Shown here: in pieces, positions 28,418 through 38,150 of the stretch
How the letters are laid out: every line of letters starts with the position of its first letter
Numbering within the stretch: position 1 is the stretch's first letter
DNA from: Burkholderia sp. E7m39
GTDB lineage: Bacteria; Pseudomonadota; Gammaproteobacteria; Burkholderiales; Burkholderiaceae
Assembly (NCBI GenBank): GCA_001319865.1
Contig: BBSL01000034.1
Coordinates: 1 to 64,000 of the forward strand
Direction: 5' to 3'
DNA: 64,000 nucleotides
Program-made: the position numbers and the translations under genes
Notes under the pieces: generated by a model
Database searches by the model: none
What the model was told of the DNA's origin: nothing
Seen by the model: only the letters and a program-made list of their open reading frames with translations

Positions 28418-29356
28418 ATGAGCGCGACCCCGCCTGAATTCAACGACTATCCCGCACGCAAAAGTCGCATCGCCGATCGCAAGATTCGCATGCGCTCCCA
28501 TACCGTCATCGTGCACGGCTTGCCGCTGCGCGTCTGGCAAGACCTGTATCACCGCGCGCTGACCATCAGCTGGCCCGTGTTCTTCACGTCGCTCGCCGTC
28601 CTGTTCCTGCTGCTGAACTCGATGTTCGCGTCGCTCTACGAACTGGGCGGCGCGTCGATCGCGAACCAGAATCCCAAGGGTTTCGCGGGCGCGTTCTTCT
28701 TCAGCGTCGAGACGCTCGCCACCGTTGGCTACGGCGACATGCATCCGCAGACGTTCTACGCGCATCTCGTCGCGACGCTCGAAATCTTCATCGGCATGTC
28801 GGGCATCGCGCTGGCCACGGGTCTGATCTTCGCGCGCTTCTCGCGGCCGCGCGCGAAGATCATGTTCTCGCGCTTCGCGATCGTGCGCCCCATCGACGGA
28901 CGCACGACGCTGATGGTGCGCACGGCCAACGCGCGGCAGAACGTGATCGTCGAAGCGCGCGCGCGGCTGCGGTTGATGCGCCTTGAGCAGTCGAGCGAAG
29001 GCTACGTGCTGCGCAAGATCTACGACCTCAAGCTGGTGCGCGACCAGCAGCCGATGTTCTATCTCGGCTGGAACCTGATGCACGTGATCGACGAAGCAAG
29101 CCCGCTGCACGGTCAAACGGCCGAGAGCCTTGCCGCGCAGGACGCCTCGCTGCTGATCACGATTGAAGGCTCCGACGAGAACACCTCGCAGACCATGCAG
29201 GCGCGCTACTCGTGGCCAAGCGACGACATCCGCTGGCAATACCGCTTCGTCGATCTGATCCGTGAAGAGAATGGCGTGAGCCACATCGACTACACGCACT
29301 TCGACGACGTCGAGCCGCTGCGTCCAGCCGATCTGCAACAACAGCCGACAGGCTGA
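28418..29356 (+). CDS. inward-rectifier K+ channel, KirBac type
   Basis: 312 residues. N-terminal slide helix (LRVWQDLYHRALTISW), two membrane helices around pore loop FFSVETLATVGYGDMHPQ with selectivity filter TVGYGD, then the inner helix IFIGMSGIALATGLIFARFSRPRAKIMFS, and a cytoplasmic immunoglobulin-like domain of about 180 residues (RTTLMVRTANARQNVIVEA...). Very close in layout to KirBac1.1 of Burkholderia pseudomallei. Inner membrane. Confidence 0.95.
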   Translation: MSATPPEFNDYPARKSRIADRKIRMRSHTVIVHGLPLRVWQDLYHRALTISWPVFFTSLAVLFLLLNSMFASLYELGGASIANQNPKGFAGAFFFSVETLATVGYGDMHPQTFYAHLVATLEIFIGMSGIALATGLIFARFSRPRAKIMFSRFAIVRPIDGRTTLMVRTANARQNVIVEARARLRLMRLEQSSEGYVLRKIYDLKLVRDQQPMFYLGWNLMHVIDEASPLHGQTAESLAAQDASLLITIEGSDENTSQTMQARYSWPSDDIRWQYRFVDLIREENGVSHIDYTHFDDVEPLRPADLQQQPTG

Positions 29357-29379
29357 CGCGCTTCGCCCGCCCGCCCGCA

Positions 29380-29433
29380 GCCGAAGCCAAAGCCAAAGCC
29401 GAAGCCAAAGCCAAAGCCAAAGCCAAAGCCGAC
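29380..29433. repeat. hexanucleotide tandem repeat (GCCAAA/GCCGAA)
   Basis: Nine 6-bp units of GCCRAA type between the KirBac stop and the GST stop (convergent genes). The last unit is GCCGAC, directly before the GST 3' end. Slippage would not change either protein. Confidence 0.92.
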
Positions 29434-29434
29434 G

Positions 29435-30052
29435 CTACTTCGCCACTTTCAGCGCATCGGTTTCCCGTTGTTCGATGGCCATTGCGCGCGCATGCGCGTC
29501 GCGCGCAATGGCCCGCTCGACGTATTCGCCGATGCGCCCCGACGGTTCCAGCAGCTTCGCGATAAACGCGATTTGCAGCGTGCTCGCCAGCAGCAGATCC
29601 GCGGCCGAAAAGCGCGCGCCGAGCAGCCACTCGCCTTCGTCGAGCGCCATGTCGATCGCCGCTTTCACACGCTCCAGACTGCCCCAGCCGAAGCTGAACG
29701 AATTGCCCGATGCGCCCGTCATTTTTTCGGCCATCGCAGGCTCGAGACAGCCCGGCGTGAAGAAGAGCCATTGCAGGAACCGCCCGCGCGACGGATCACC
29801 GACGGGTGCGCCAAGACCGGCCTGCGGAAAACGGTCGGCCAGATACAGCAGCACCGCGCCCGATTCGGCGACCTGCACGCCGGCGTCGTCGAGTGCGGGC
29901 AGCTTGCACATCGGATTCACGTGGTGGAAATCGGTGGTGTCCTGCTCGCCGGCGCGGAGGTTCACCCGCGCGAGTTCGTACGGCGCGCCGATCTCTTCGA
30001 GCATCCACAGCGCGCGGAACGCACGCGTCTTCGGCCAGTAATACAGTTTCAT
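29435..30052 (-). CDS. glutathione S-transferase
   Basis: 205 residues. N-terminal thioredoxin-like domain (KLYYWPKTRAFRALWMLEE, VNPMCKLPAL, with the cis-Pro, and VAESGAVLLYLADRFP) and C-terminal helical domain with GEWLLGARFSAADLLLAS (N-capping motif). ATG 30052 chosen by family start; the long frame upstream is a shadow. Cytoplasmic detoxification enzyme, substrate unknown. Divergent from the indolepyruvate oxidoreductase gene. Confidence 0.93.
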   Translation of the reverse strand: MKLYYWPKTRAFRALWMLEEIGAPYELARVNLRAGEQDTTDFHHVNPMCKLPALDDAGVQVAESGAVLLYLADRFPQAGLGAPVGDPSRGRFLQWLFFTPGCLEPAMAEKMTGASGNSFSFGWGSLERVKAAIDMALDEGEWLLGARFSAADLLLASTLQIAFIAKLLEPSGRIGEYVERAIARDAHARAMAIEQRETDALKVAK

Positions 30053-30280
30053 CGCCCGTCTCCCGGTTGCGGTCGTTGCAAAGCGCAGTCGGGATAGCGT
30101 AACGCAATGGCAAGCCGGGCGCGCCTCGTCCAAACGGCCTAAGAGCGGCCTAAGAGCAATCCGAAAACTTTGCAAAATCAGCAGTTTGCAAACGGACGGT
30201 GGATCTATCTCAATTTCAGCCGGAATGCCTGGAAACGTCTCGCGAAGCCGCGATCTGTCGCAAAAAGTAGCAAGAATTCT

Positions 30281-30305
30281 CTCCATTTGACGCGAAACAA
30301 TGGAG
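30281..30305. promoter_or_regulatory. inverted repeat in the GST / indolepyruvate oxidoreductase gap
   Basis: CTCCATT-(11 bp)-AATGGAG, perfect 7-bp arms, 69 bp upstream of the oxidoreductase start in the 321-bp gap 30053-30373. It could be an operator; nothing else in the gap stands out. Confidence 0.4.
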
Positions 30306-30373
30306 TCTCTTTCGCCACGGCGGCCATTCGCATGCATGGCGCCGCTGCGGAACCCAAAAACGGAGACTCCCCC

Positions 30374-33300
30374 ATGACCGCGCGTCAACCCATCGACGGC
30401 ACGCCCGCACTCGCCGACTACCGCCTTTCGGACAACCTGACCGCTGCGCGCGGCCGCATCTTTCTGACGGGCACGCAGGCGCTCGTGCGTCTCGCCTTGA
30501 TGCAACGCGAGCTGGACAAGGCGCGCGGTCTGAACACGGCCGGCTTCATCAGCGGGTATCGCGGCTCGCCGCTCGGCATGGTCGATCAGCAGTTGTGGAA
30601 AGCGAAAAAGCTGCTCGACGCGCACGATGTCCGCTTCCTCCCCGCGATCAACGAAGAACTCGGCGGCACGGCCGTGCTCGGCACGCAACGCGTCGAAGCG
30701 GACCCCGAACGCACCGTCGATGGCGTGTACGCGATGTGGTACGGCAAGGGCCCCGGCGTAGACCGCGCGGGCGATGCGCTCAAGCACGGCAACGCGTATG
30801 GCTCGTCACAGCATGGCGGCGTGCTGGTCGTTGCGGGCGACGATCACGGCTGCGTGTCGTCGTCGATGCCGCATCAGAGCGACTTTGCGATGATCGCGTG
30901 GCACATGCCCGTCGTGAATCCGTCGAACATCGCCGATATGCTCGAATTCGGCCTGTACGGCTGGGCGCTGTCGCGCTACTCGGGCGCGTGGGTCGGCTAC
31001 AAGGCGATTTCCGAAACGGTCGAATCCGGCTCGACCGTCGATCTCGACGCGCTGCAAACCAGCTGGTCGGCGCCCGAAGGGTTCGAGCCGCCCGCAGGCG
31101 GCCTGCATAACCGCTGGCCCGACTTGCCGAGCCTCACGATCGAACAGCGTCTGCACGCGAAGCTCGACGCCGTGCGCCACTTCGCGCGCTTCAACAGCAT
31201 CGACAAGTGGATCGCGCCCAGCCCGCACGCGAACGTCGGCATCATCACCTGCGGCAAGGCGCATCTCGATCTGATGGAAACGCTGCGCCGGCTCGACCTC
31301 ACCGTTGCCGATCTGGACAAGGCGGGCGTGCGCATCTACAAGGTGGGTCTGTCGTTTCCGCTCGAAATGACGCGTATCGATGCGTTCGTGTCCGGCCTTT
31401 CCGAAGTCCTCGTGATCGAAGAGAAAGGGCCTGTGATCGAGCAGCAGATCAAGGACTATCTGTACAACCGCACGGCAGGCGCGCGCCCGGTGATCGTCGG
31501 CAAGCACGCGCAGGATGGCTCGATGCTGCTGTCGTCGCTGGGCGAATTGCGGCCGTCGCGCATCCTGCCCGTTTTCGCGCAGTGGCTGGCGAAGCACAAG
31601 CCCGCGCTCGACCGCCGCGAGCGCGTGGTCGATCTCGTCGCGCCGCAAATCCTCTCCAATGCCGCCGACGCCGTAAAGCGCACGCCCTACTTCTGCTCGG
31701 GCTGTCCGCACAACACGTCGACGAAAGTGCCGGAAGGCTCGATTGCGCAGGCGGGCATCGGCTGTCATTTCATGGCGTCGTGGATGGAGCGCGACACGAC
31801 GGGGCTGATCCAGATGGGCGGCGAAGGCGTCGACTGGGCCGCGCATTCGATGTTCACGAAAACGCGCCACGTATTCCAGAATCTCGGCGACGGCACGTAC
31901 TTCCACTCGGGCATTCTCGCGATCCGCCAGGCGGTCGCGGCCAAGGCGACGATCACGTACAAGATTCTCTATAACGACGCCGTCGCGATGACGGGCGGCC
32001 AGCCGGTGGACGGCAGCATCTCCGTGCCGCAAATCGCGCGACAGGTCGAAGCCGAAGGCGTGTCGCACTTCGTCGTGGTCAGCGACGAGCCTGAAAAATA
32101 CGACGGACATCACGGCCTGTTTCCGAAGGGTACGACGTTCCACCATCGCAGCGAACTCGACAAGGTGCAGCGCGAGCTGCGCGACATCGACGGCGTGACG
32201 GTGCTGATCTACGACCAGACGTGTGCGGCGGAAAAGCGCCGCCGCCGCAAGAAGGGCGAGTTTCCCGACCCGGACAAGCGCCTCTTCATCAACGAAGAAG
32301 TGTGCGAAGGCTGCGGCGATTGCGGCGTGCAATCCAATTGCCTGTCGGTCGAGCCGGTTGAAACGCCGCTTGGCCGCAAGCGTCGCATCGATCAGTCGTC
32401 GTGCAACAAGGACTATTCGTGCGTGAACGGCTTCTGCCCGAGCTTTGTGACGATCGAAGGCGGCAAGCTGAAGAAGGCGGCGGGCGCAGCGTTCGATACG
32501 GCAGCGCTCGCTGCGCGCGTCGACGCATTGCCGCTGCCCGCGACGCAGCTCGACGCCGCGCCATACGACATCCTCGTGACGGGCGTCGGCGGCACGGGCG
32601 TCGTGACGGTCGGCGCGCTGATCAGCATGGCCGCGCATCTCGAAGGTAAGAGCGCGTCGGTGCTCGACTTCATGGGCTTTGCGCAGAAAGGCGGCTCGGT
32701 GCTGTCGTTCGTGCGCTTCGCCGCGCGCGACGAGTGGCTCAATCAGGTGCGCATCGATACGCAGCAGGCCGACGTGCTGCTCGCGTGCGACATGGTCGTG
32801 GGCGCGAGCGCGGATGCATTGCAGACAGTGCGGCATGGGCGCACGCGCATCGTCGTGAACACGCATGCGATTCCGAACGCGTCGTTTGTGCAGAACCCGG
32901 ACGCGAATCTGCACGCCGATGCCTTGCTCGATAAGATGCGCCACGCCGCTGGCGAAGAGCGCATGTCGTCGTGCGATGCGCAAGCCCTCGCGACGCGTTT
33001 TCTCGGCGATACGATCGGCGCGAATATCCTGATGCTCGGCTTTGCATGGCAGTTGGGCCTCGTGCCCGTGTCGTTCGCCGCAATGATGCGCGCGATCGAA
33101 CTGAACAACGTTGCCGTGCAGATGAACCAGTTGGCGTTTTCGATCGGACGCATGGCGGCCGCCGATCCCGTCGGACTCGAAGCGCTGTGGACGCAGCGTC
33201 ACGCCGCGAAGCCCGCTGCATCGCTGGAAACGCTCGATGCGTTGATCGCGGATCGCGAGGCGCGTCTGTCGGCCTACGGCGGCGCGGCTTACGTGCAGCG

Positions 33301-33964
33301 TTATCGCGCGCTGGTCGATGCGGCGCGTCAGGCGGAGCGCAAGCTCGAAAAGGCGCATGAGGGCCGCCTGAGCCGCGCGGTCGCCACCACTTTCTATCGT
33401 CTGCTCGCCGTGAAAGACGAATATGAAGTCGCGCGTCTGCACAGTGATCCCGCGTTCCGCGCGGCGCTCGAAGCGCAATTTGAAGGCGTGGCGGGCAAGG
33501 ACTTCGGCGTGAAGTTCAATCTCGCGCCGCCGACCATTTCACGCGCCCGCCACGGCGCGAAGCCGCAGAAGAAAACCTTCGGTCAATGGATGTGGCCCGT
33601 GTTCGGCGTGATGGCGAAATGGCGCGGGCTGCGCGGCACGATGCTCGATCCGTTCGGCCGCACCATCGAGCGGCGGATGGAGCGCGAGTTGCCCGCAGAC
33701 TACGAAACGACCATGCAGCGCGCGTTCGCCATGCTGAACAACGTCACGGCCGACGACATCGTCAGGCTCGCCGATCTGCCTGCACGCGTGCGCGGCTATG
33801 GACACGTGAAGCTGGCGAACCTCGCGGCAGTGAAACGCAGCGAGCGCGAGCTGGCCGCGCGTCTGCATATCGACGCGGCGACGGGCACCGCGGTCAAGCA
33901 GGCGCTGGAAGAAGCGAAGGGCGCGGGTACGTTGCGGGGCATTCCCGTCGTCGTGGCGAAATGA
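30374..33964 (+). CDS. fused indolepyruvate ferredoxin oxidoreductase (IorA-IorB type)
   Basis: 1196 residues. Oxidatively decarboxylates aryl-pyruvates or branched 2-oxoacids to acyl-CoA. N-terminal region with GFISGYRGSPLGMVDQQLW; TPP domain with YFCSGCPHNTS and GGEGVDWAAHSMFT; a cysteine-rich Fe-S segment near residues 640-690 (CEGCGDCGVQSNC, then CNKDYSCVNGFCP); the gamma-type domain with VTGVGGTGVVTVGALI; and a C-terminal DUF6537-like region. ATG 30374 has GGAG 8 bp upstream. One chain replaces the IorA/IorB pair, as is common in Burkholderiaceae. Confidence 0.93.
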   Translation: MTARQPIDGTPALADYRLSDNLTAARGRIFLTGTQALVRLALMQRELDKARGLNTAGFISGYRGSPLGMVDQQLWKAKKLLDAHDVRFLPAINEELGGTAVLGTQRVEADPERTVDGVYAMWYGKGPGVDRAGDALKHGNAYGSSQHGGVLVVAGDDHGCVSSSMPHQSDFAMIAWHMPVVNPSNIADMLEFGLYGWALSRYSGAWVGYKAISETVESGSTVDLDALQTSWSAPEGFEPPAGGLHNRWPDLPSLTIEQRLHAKLDAVRHFARFNSIDKWIAPSPHANVGIITCGKAHLDLMETLRRLDLTVADLDKAGVRIYKVGLSFPLEMTRIDAFVSGLSEVLVIEEKGPVIEQQIKDYLYNRTAGARPVIVGKHAQDGSMLLSSLGELRPSRILPVFAQWLAKHKPALDRRERVVDLVAPQILSNAADAVKRTPYFCSGCPHNTSTKVPEGSIAQAGIGCHFMASWMERDTTGLIQMGGEGVDWAAHSMFTKTRHVFQNLGDGTYFHSGILAIRQAVAAKATITYKILYNDAVAMTGGQPVDGSISVPQIARQVEAEGVSHFVVVSDEPEKYDGHHGLFPKGTTFHHRSELDKVQRELRDIDGVTVLIYDQTCAAEKRRRRKKGEFPDPDKRLFINEEVCEGCGDCGVQSNCLSVEPVETPLGRKRRIDQSSCNKDYSCVNGFCPSFVTIEGGKLKKAAGAAFDTAALAARVDALPLPATQLDAAPYDILVTGVGGTGVVTVGALISMAAHLEGKSASVLDFMGFAQKGGSVLSFVRFAARDEWLNQVRIDTQQADVLLACDMVVGASADALQTVRHGRTRIVVNTHAIPNASFVQNPDANLHADALLDKMRHAAGEERMSSCDAQALATRFLGDTIGANILMLGFAWQLGLVPVSFAAMMRAIELNNVAVQMNQLAFSIGRMAAADPVGLEALWTQRHAAKPAASLETLDALIADREARLSAYGGAAYVQRYRALVDAARQAERKLEKAHEGRLSRAVATTFYRLLAVKDEYEVARLHSDPAFRAALEAQFEGVAGKDFGVKFNLAPPTISRARHGAKPQKKTFGQWMWPVFGVMAKWRGLRGTMLDPFGRTIERRMERELPADYETTMQRAFAMLNNVTADDIVRLADLPARVRGYGHVKLANLAAVKRSERELAARLHIDAATGTAVKQALEEAKGAGTLRGIPVVVAK

Positions 33965-33978
33965 CGTGATGGATGAAA

Positions 33979-34020
33979 GCGTGTGCCGTGCAAAGAGCGA
34001 TCCATGCACACGGCACACGC
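33979..34020. terminator. 12-bp perfect hairpin between convergent genes
   Basis: GCGTGTGCCGTG (33979-33990) and CACGGCACACGC (34009-34020) form a perfect 12-bp stem with an 18-base loop. There is no T-tract on either side, so it is a hairpin that may stop or protect both convergent transcripts rather than a standard intrinsic terminator. Confidence 0.45.
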
Positions 34021-34029
34021 CGACGACGC

Positions 34030-34734
34030 TCACACGCCGTCCAGCAGACTCCGCACGCGTCGGACCTTGTCTTCATCGACGGGAGCCAGACCGTTGCCGC
34101 CGACGCGCACGCCCGAACCGAAGTGAACCGCCGTCACACGCGTCGCGCGCACGAAGTCCGCGACACGATCCACGGTCAATCCGGCGCCCGCCAGCACCGT
34201 GCAATGCGACAGGCTCGCGCGCGTCACCAACGCCTCGATCCGGGCCGCCGCGTCGAGCACGGAAGCCTTGCCGCCCGACGTCAGCACGTTCGTGACGGTA
34301 TCGAAACCCAGCAGGACATCGAACGCTTCGTGCAGATCGCGCGTTTCGTCGAACGCGCGATGGAACGTGATGGGCATGCCGTCGGCGGCGTCGACCACGC
34401 GCTGCAGGCTTTCGCGATCCACTTCGCGCGACGCCGTCAGCATGCCGATCACGACGGCATTCGCACCCGCCCGCTTCGCCGCGCGCACGTCGCGCAGCAT
34501 CACGGCAAGGTCGTCGGCATCGTAGACGAACGAGCGGCTATGCGGCCGCACGATCACGTTCACGGAAATATCGACGGCCGCCGCCACGGCTTCCATCATG
34601 CCGATGCTCGGCGTCAATCCGCCCTCGCCCATCGCGGTGACGAGTTCGAGACGGTCGGCGCCGCCGCGCGCGGCAGCGTGCGCATCGGCGGGCGTCGTCG
34701 CGATGACTTCGAGCAGCACCCGTTCTGTTTGCAT
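34030..34734 (-). CDS. cutC: CutC family protein
   Basis: About 234 residues, TIM-barrel CutC family. Motifs: LLEVIATTPADAHAAARGGADRLEL, GLTPSIG, VIVRPHSRSFVYDADD, ITFHRAFDETRD, VLTSGGKAS and VLAGAGLT. Originally named for copper tolerance, but the copper role is doubtful and the true function is unclear. Start at ATG 34734 (MQTERV); a TTG four codons upstream is possible. Downstream of an EAL gene on the same strand. Confidence 0.92.
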   Translation of the reverse strand: MQTERVLLEVIATTPADAHAAARGGADRLELVTAMGEGGLTPSIGMMEAVAAAVDISVNVIVRPHSRSFVYDADDLAVMLRDVRAAKRAGANAVVIGMLTASREVDRESLQRVVDAADGMPITFHRAFDETRDLHEAFDVLLGFDTVTNVLTSGGKASVLDAAARIEALVTRASLSHCTVLAGAGLTVDRVADFVRATRVTAVHFGSGVRVGGNGLAPVDEDKVRRVRSLLDGV

Positions 34735-34770
34735 GTCAGGGATCAAGTGGTGAGGAGGACCGACATGATC

Positions 34771-36045
34771 TCAGAAGTGCGGCTCCTCGAACCAGTCGAT
34801 ATCGCCGCACAGCACGCACATGCGATTGCCGATCAGCGTCGCCACGGATAGCGTCACGCACGGCACCGCCTCGTTGATCGACAGATACGGCCGCGTGACA
34901 TGCACGCGCTCGGGCGCGTCGATCGCGGCGCGGAAATACGGGCGCCGCAGCCAGTTCGCGCCCTGCGCGTCGGAGAGCGGCAGAAAGCGCGTTTCGTGCG
35001 ACGCGCGGTCCGCGCGCAGCACGACGTTGCGCCCGGCCTGCCGGCCCTTTTCGTCGAGCAGATAGCAGCGCGCGGCGTGATCGAGCGCGAGAAAATTCCA
35101 GCACACTTCGTCGAGCAGCTCACCCGCCGCAAGCCGCTCGGCTGCCCGCTCGAAGGCGCGAATGTACGGCGCGATCCGCGACGCCCTCCGCCGCTCGCGC
35201 TCTTCCGTCTGCTTCTGGAACCGCTCGGTCAGCTCGCCGATGCACTCAGCCGCATGCGGCGCGTCGGCCAGCCCCGGATGCGGACGCCCGAAATAAAAGC
35301 CCTGCACGAAATCGACATTGCATTCGAGCGCCATCTGCGCTTCGTGCTCCGTCTCCACGCCTTCGATCAGCACCAGCTTGCCCGCCTCGTGCAGCAGCGC
35401 CACGAGCCCCGGCAGGATCGACGCGACGTCCGCGCGATGCGACGCGTGCGACAGCATGATGCGATCGAGCTTCACGATGTCGGGGTTCAGCTGCCAGATG
35501 CGCTCGATGTTCGAATGGCCCGCGCCGAAATCGTCGAGCGCGATCAGAAAGCCGCGCTCGCGAAACTGGCGCACGGCATCGGCGAGACGGTCGATGTCCT
35601 GCGCGCTCTGCTCGAGCACCTCGAGCACGATGCGGCGCGGCGACAGATTCAGCCGCTTCAGATTGGCGAGCAGCGCGGCCGAATGATACGAGTCGATCAG
35701 CACGCCCGGATGCACGTTGAGAAACAGCCACTCGCGCTCGGCGCCGAGCACCTTGAAGTTCTCGAGATGCAGCGACTGCGCGAGCCGGTCGACCTGCAGC
35801 ACGTCGCCGACGCGCGCTGCGTGGCCGAACACGTCGATGGGCGACACGACGCGATCAAAAGCGTCGTGCGCGCGAAGCAAACCCTCGTAGCCCACGGCAC
35901 GCATGTGCGACAGGCTGAAGATCGGCTGGAAGACGCTCGTGAGCGTCAGTTCGCCATGTTGTACCGAATAGCGCTGCAGGCCCGAAGTCATGCTGAGTTC
36001 GAAGCCGTGCGGCACCGCTGTTCTTTCCTGTTGCGCAATGGTCAT
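34771..36045 (-). CDS. EAL-domain c-di-GMP phosphodiesterase with C-terminal sensor domain
   Basis: 424 residues. N-terminal EAL domain with all key residues: VFQPIFSL, YEGLLRA, LFLNVHPG, LEVLEQSAQD, ALDDFGAGHSN, VKLDR, IEGVETE and the final VQGFYFGRPHPG. The C-terminal 170 residues resemble the YkuI C-terminal (PAS/Cache-like) domain: RIAPYIRAFERAAERL, DHAARCYLLDEKGRQAG, RPYFRAAIDAPERVHVT and YLSINEAVPCVTLSVA. Cytoplasmic. The 379-bp gap to the divergent antiporter (36046-36424) shows no gene. Confidence 0.92.
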   Translation of the reverse strand: MTIAQQERTAVPHGFELSMTSGLQRYSVQHGELTLTSVFQPIFSLSHMRAVGYEGLLRAHDAFDRVVSPIDVFGHAARVGDVLQVDRLAQSLHLENFKVLGAEREWLFLNVHPGVLIDSYHSAALLANLKRLNLSPRRIVLEVLEQSAQDIDRLADAVRQFRERGFLIALDDFGAGHSNIERIWQLNPDIVKLDRIMLSHASHRADVASILPGLVALLHEAGKLVLIEGVETEHEAQMALECNVDFVQGFYFGRPHPGLADAPHAAECIGELTERFQKQTEERERRRASRIAPYIRAFERAAERLAAGELLDEVCWNFLALDHAARCYLLDEKGRQAGRNVVLRADRASHETRFLPLSDAQGANWLRRPYFRAAIDAPERVHVTRPYLSINEAVPCVTLSVATLIGNRMCVLCGDIDWFEEPHF

Positions 36046-36424
36046 GCAGTCCTCTCACGCAAGCGTCACGGCGCGCGCAGCGTGTCTGGCACGCGTGCGC
36101 CGTCCTCGAAATGTGCGTTATCGACATGTGTTAAGCAAGCTCCATGCGCACGAAGCCGCACGTATCCTCGAAATTTGCATCGAGGGCTGCACCGCGCCGA
36201 GAGCGTATGCGTCGCGCGAGGGCGTTTTCTGCACCGCGACGGTGCGCGCAGCTTTCGGGCGACTTGCAACCTCTGCGGCGCGCTTTCGTTCGATCGGGCT
36301 ACACTTCGGCCTACCGGTGCGCCGCATGGCTTTCCAACGCGGCACTTCACGCTGCGCGACGCAGACTTGTAGTGTCGCTCTGTTCGTCGCGCGTCAGTGC
36401 TTCTTTCCCCACATCCCGCTTCAG

Positions 36425-38089
36425 ATGGATATCGTCTTTACCGTATTGATCCTGCTGCTGGCCGTTGCCGCGTCGGGCATCGTCGTACGGCTCGCGCCGT
36501 TCAGGCTGCCCTTGCCGCTCGTGCAGATCGTGTTCGGCGCACTGCTTGCGTGGCCGCGTCTTTCGCTGCACGTCACCTTCGATCCCGAACTGTTCATGAT
36601 GCTGTTCATCCCGCCGCTGCTGTTCGCGGACGGCTGGCGCATGCCGAAGCGCGAGTTCTTCATGCAGCGCCGCGCGATCCTGATGCTGGCGCTCGGCCTC
36701 GTGTTCATGACGGTCGTCGCCGTCGGCTACTTCGTTCACGCCATCGTGCCGTCGATCTCGCTGCCCGTCGCGTTCGCGCTCGCGGCGGTGTTGTCGCCGA
36801 CGGACGCCGTCGCGCTGTCGGGCATCGTGGGACGCAACCGGCTGCCCGATCATCTGATGCATATCCTCGAAGGCGAGGCGCTGATGAACGACGCGTCGGG
36901 TCTCGTCGCGCTGAAGTTCGCGATTGCCGCCGCGTTGACGGGCGTGTTCTCGCTGCGCGACGCGTCGGTGAGCTTCGTCATCATCGCGCTCGGCGGACTC
37001 GCGACGGGCGCGGCTGTCGCGTGGCTCTTCAGCTATGCGTCCACGCGCATCCTCAACCTCACCGAAGAAGGCGACCCCGCGCCCGGCGTTGTCATGACGC
37101 TGCTGATTCCGTTTGCCGCCTATCTGTTCGCCGAGCACTTCGGCTTCTCGGGCATCCTCGCTGCCGTCGCGGGCGGCATGACGATGAATTCGTCGGCATT
37201 CACGCGCACGAGCCCGGCGTCGGCGCGCGTGCGCGCCAGCGTTACGTGGACGATGATCGAGTTCATCTTCAACGGCATGGTGTTCATTCTGCTCGGGCTG
37301 CAGTTTCCGCACATCATCGGCAGCGCGCTGCTCGATGCGCATGCGGAAGCGAGCGGCTCCGAGCTGCGGCTCATCTTCTACGTCGCGGCTGTATTGCTCG
37401 CGCTCTACGCATTGCGCTTCGTGTGGGTGTGGCTGTTGCGCTGGTTCTCGAGCCGCGGCGCGGCGAAGCACGGCGTCGCGAACGCGGTGCCCGGCCTGCG
37501 CACCGTGTCGCTCACGACGATCGCGGGCGTGCGCGGCGCGGTGACGCTCGCGGGCGTGCTGTCGCTGCCCGTCGCGCTGTCGAACGGACAGCCGCTGCCC
37601 GGACGCGATACCGCGATTTTCATTGCGTCAGGTGTGATACTCGCGTCGCTCGTCGTCGCTGTGATCGGCTTGCCGCTTCTGATGAACGGCGCGCGCCGCC
37701 GCGCCGATCCGCATGCCGCCGAAGAACGCGCCGCGCGCATTCAGGCCGCGCAGTCGGCGATTCGCGCAATCGACGACTATCAGCAGCGCGCGACCGCCGA
37801 TCTCGACGAGGCGGATTCCGCGCGCGCCGCCGAAGTGATGGCACGCGTAATGGGCATCTACCGTCGCCGGCTCGCGACGCTCGACGACGACAAGGAGCCC
37901 GCCGCGAACGCGCGGCGCAGCGAGATGCTGGAGTTCCAGATGAAGCTCGCCGCTATGCGCGCCGAACGCGCGGCGCTGCTCGATTTGCGCGGCCAGCAGT
38001 TCATCAACGACGACACGCTGAACAAGCTGATGCGCGAGGTGGACCTGGCGGAAACCGCGCTGCTGACGCGCGGCATGGGAAAGAAGTGA
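36425..38089 (+). CDS. Na+/H+ antiporter, CPA1 family
   Basis: 554 residues; twelve or so membrane helices followed by a cytoplasmic helical tail of about 130 residues. Ion-site motif ALAAVLSPTDAVALSGIVG and EGEALMNDASGLVALKFA are the CPA1 hallmarks (the ND pair). GVRGAVTLAGVLSLPVAL lies near helix 11. The long upstream frame is not coding; ATG 36425 (MDIVFTVLIL) begins the first helix. YjcE/NhaP-like. Convergent with the nucleobase permease. Confidence 0.93.
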   Translation: MDIVFTVLILLLAVAASGIVVRLAPFRLPLPLVQIVFGALLAWPRLSLHVTFDPELFMMLFIPPLLFADGWRMPKREFFMQRRAILMLALGLVFMTVVAVGYFVHAIVPSISLPVAFALAAVLSPTDAVALSGIVGRNRLPDHLMHILEGEALMNDASGLVALKFAIAAALTGVFSLRDASVSFVIIALGGLATGAAVAWLFSYASTRILNLTEEGDPAPGVVMTLLIPFAAYLFAEHFGFSGILAAVAGGMTMNSSAFTRTSPASARVRASVTWTMIEFIFNGMVFILLGLQFPHIIGSALLDAHAEASGSELRLIFYVAAVLLALYALRFVWVWLLRWFSSRGAAKHGVANAVPGLRTVSLTTIAGVRGAVTLAGVLSLPVALSNGQPLPGRDTAIFIASGVILASLVVAVIGLPLLMNGARRRADPHAAEERAARIQAAQSAIRAIDDYQQRATADLDEADSARAAEVMARVMGIYRRRLATLDDDKEPAANARRSEMLEFQMKLAAMRAERAALLDLRGQQFINDDTLNKLMREVDLAETALLTRGMGKK

Positions 38090-38150
38090 GGGTGATGCGG
38101 AAGGGAGCCAGCGCCATGTTGATGCGCCGACTCCGTACTGAAGCGCCGCG

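Noticed and set aside
34765..34851. Short plus-strand frame (MISEVRLLEP...) with a good GAGGAGG site
   Set aside because: It lies almost wholly inside the 3' end of the EAL gene on the other strand; the purine-rich site is probably coincidence.
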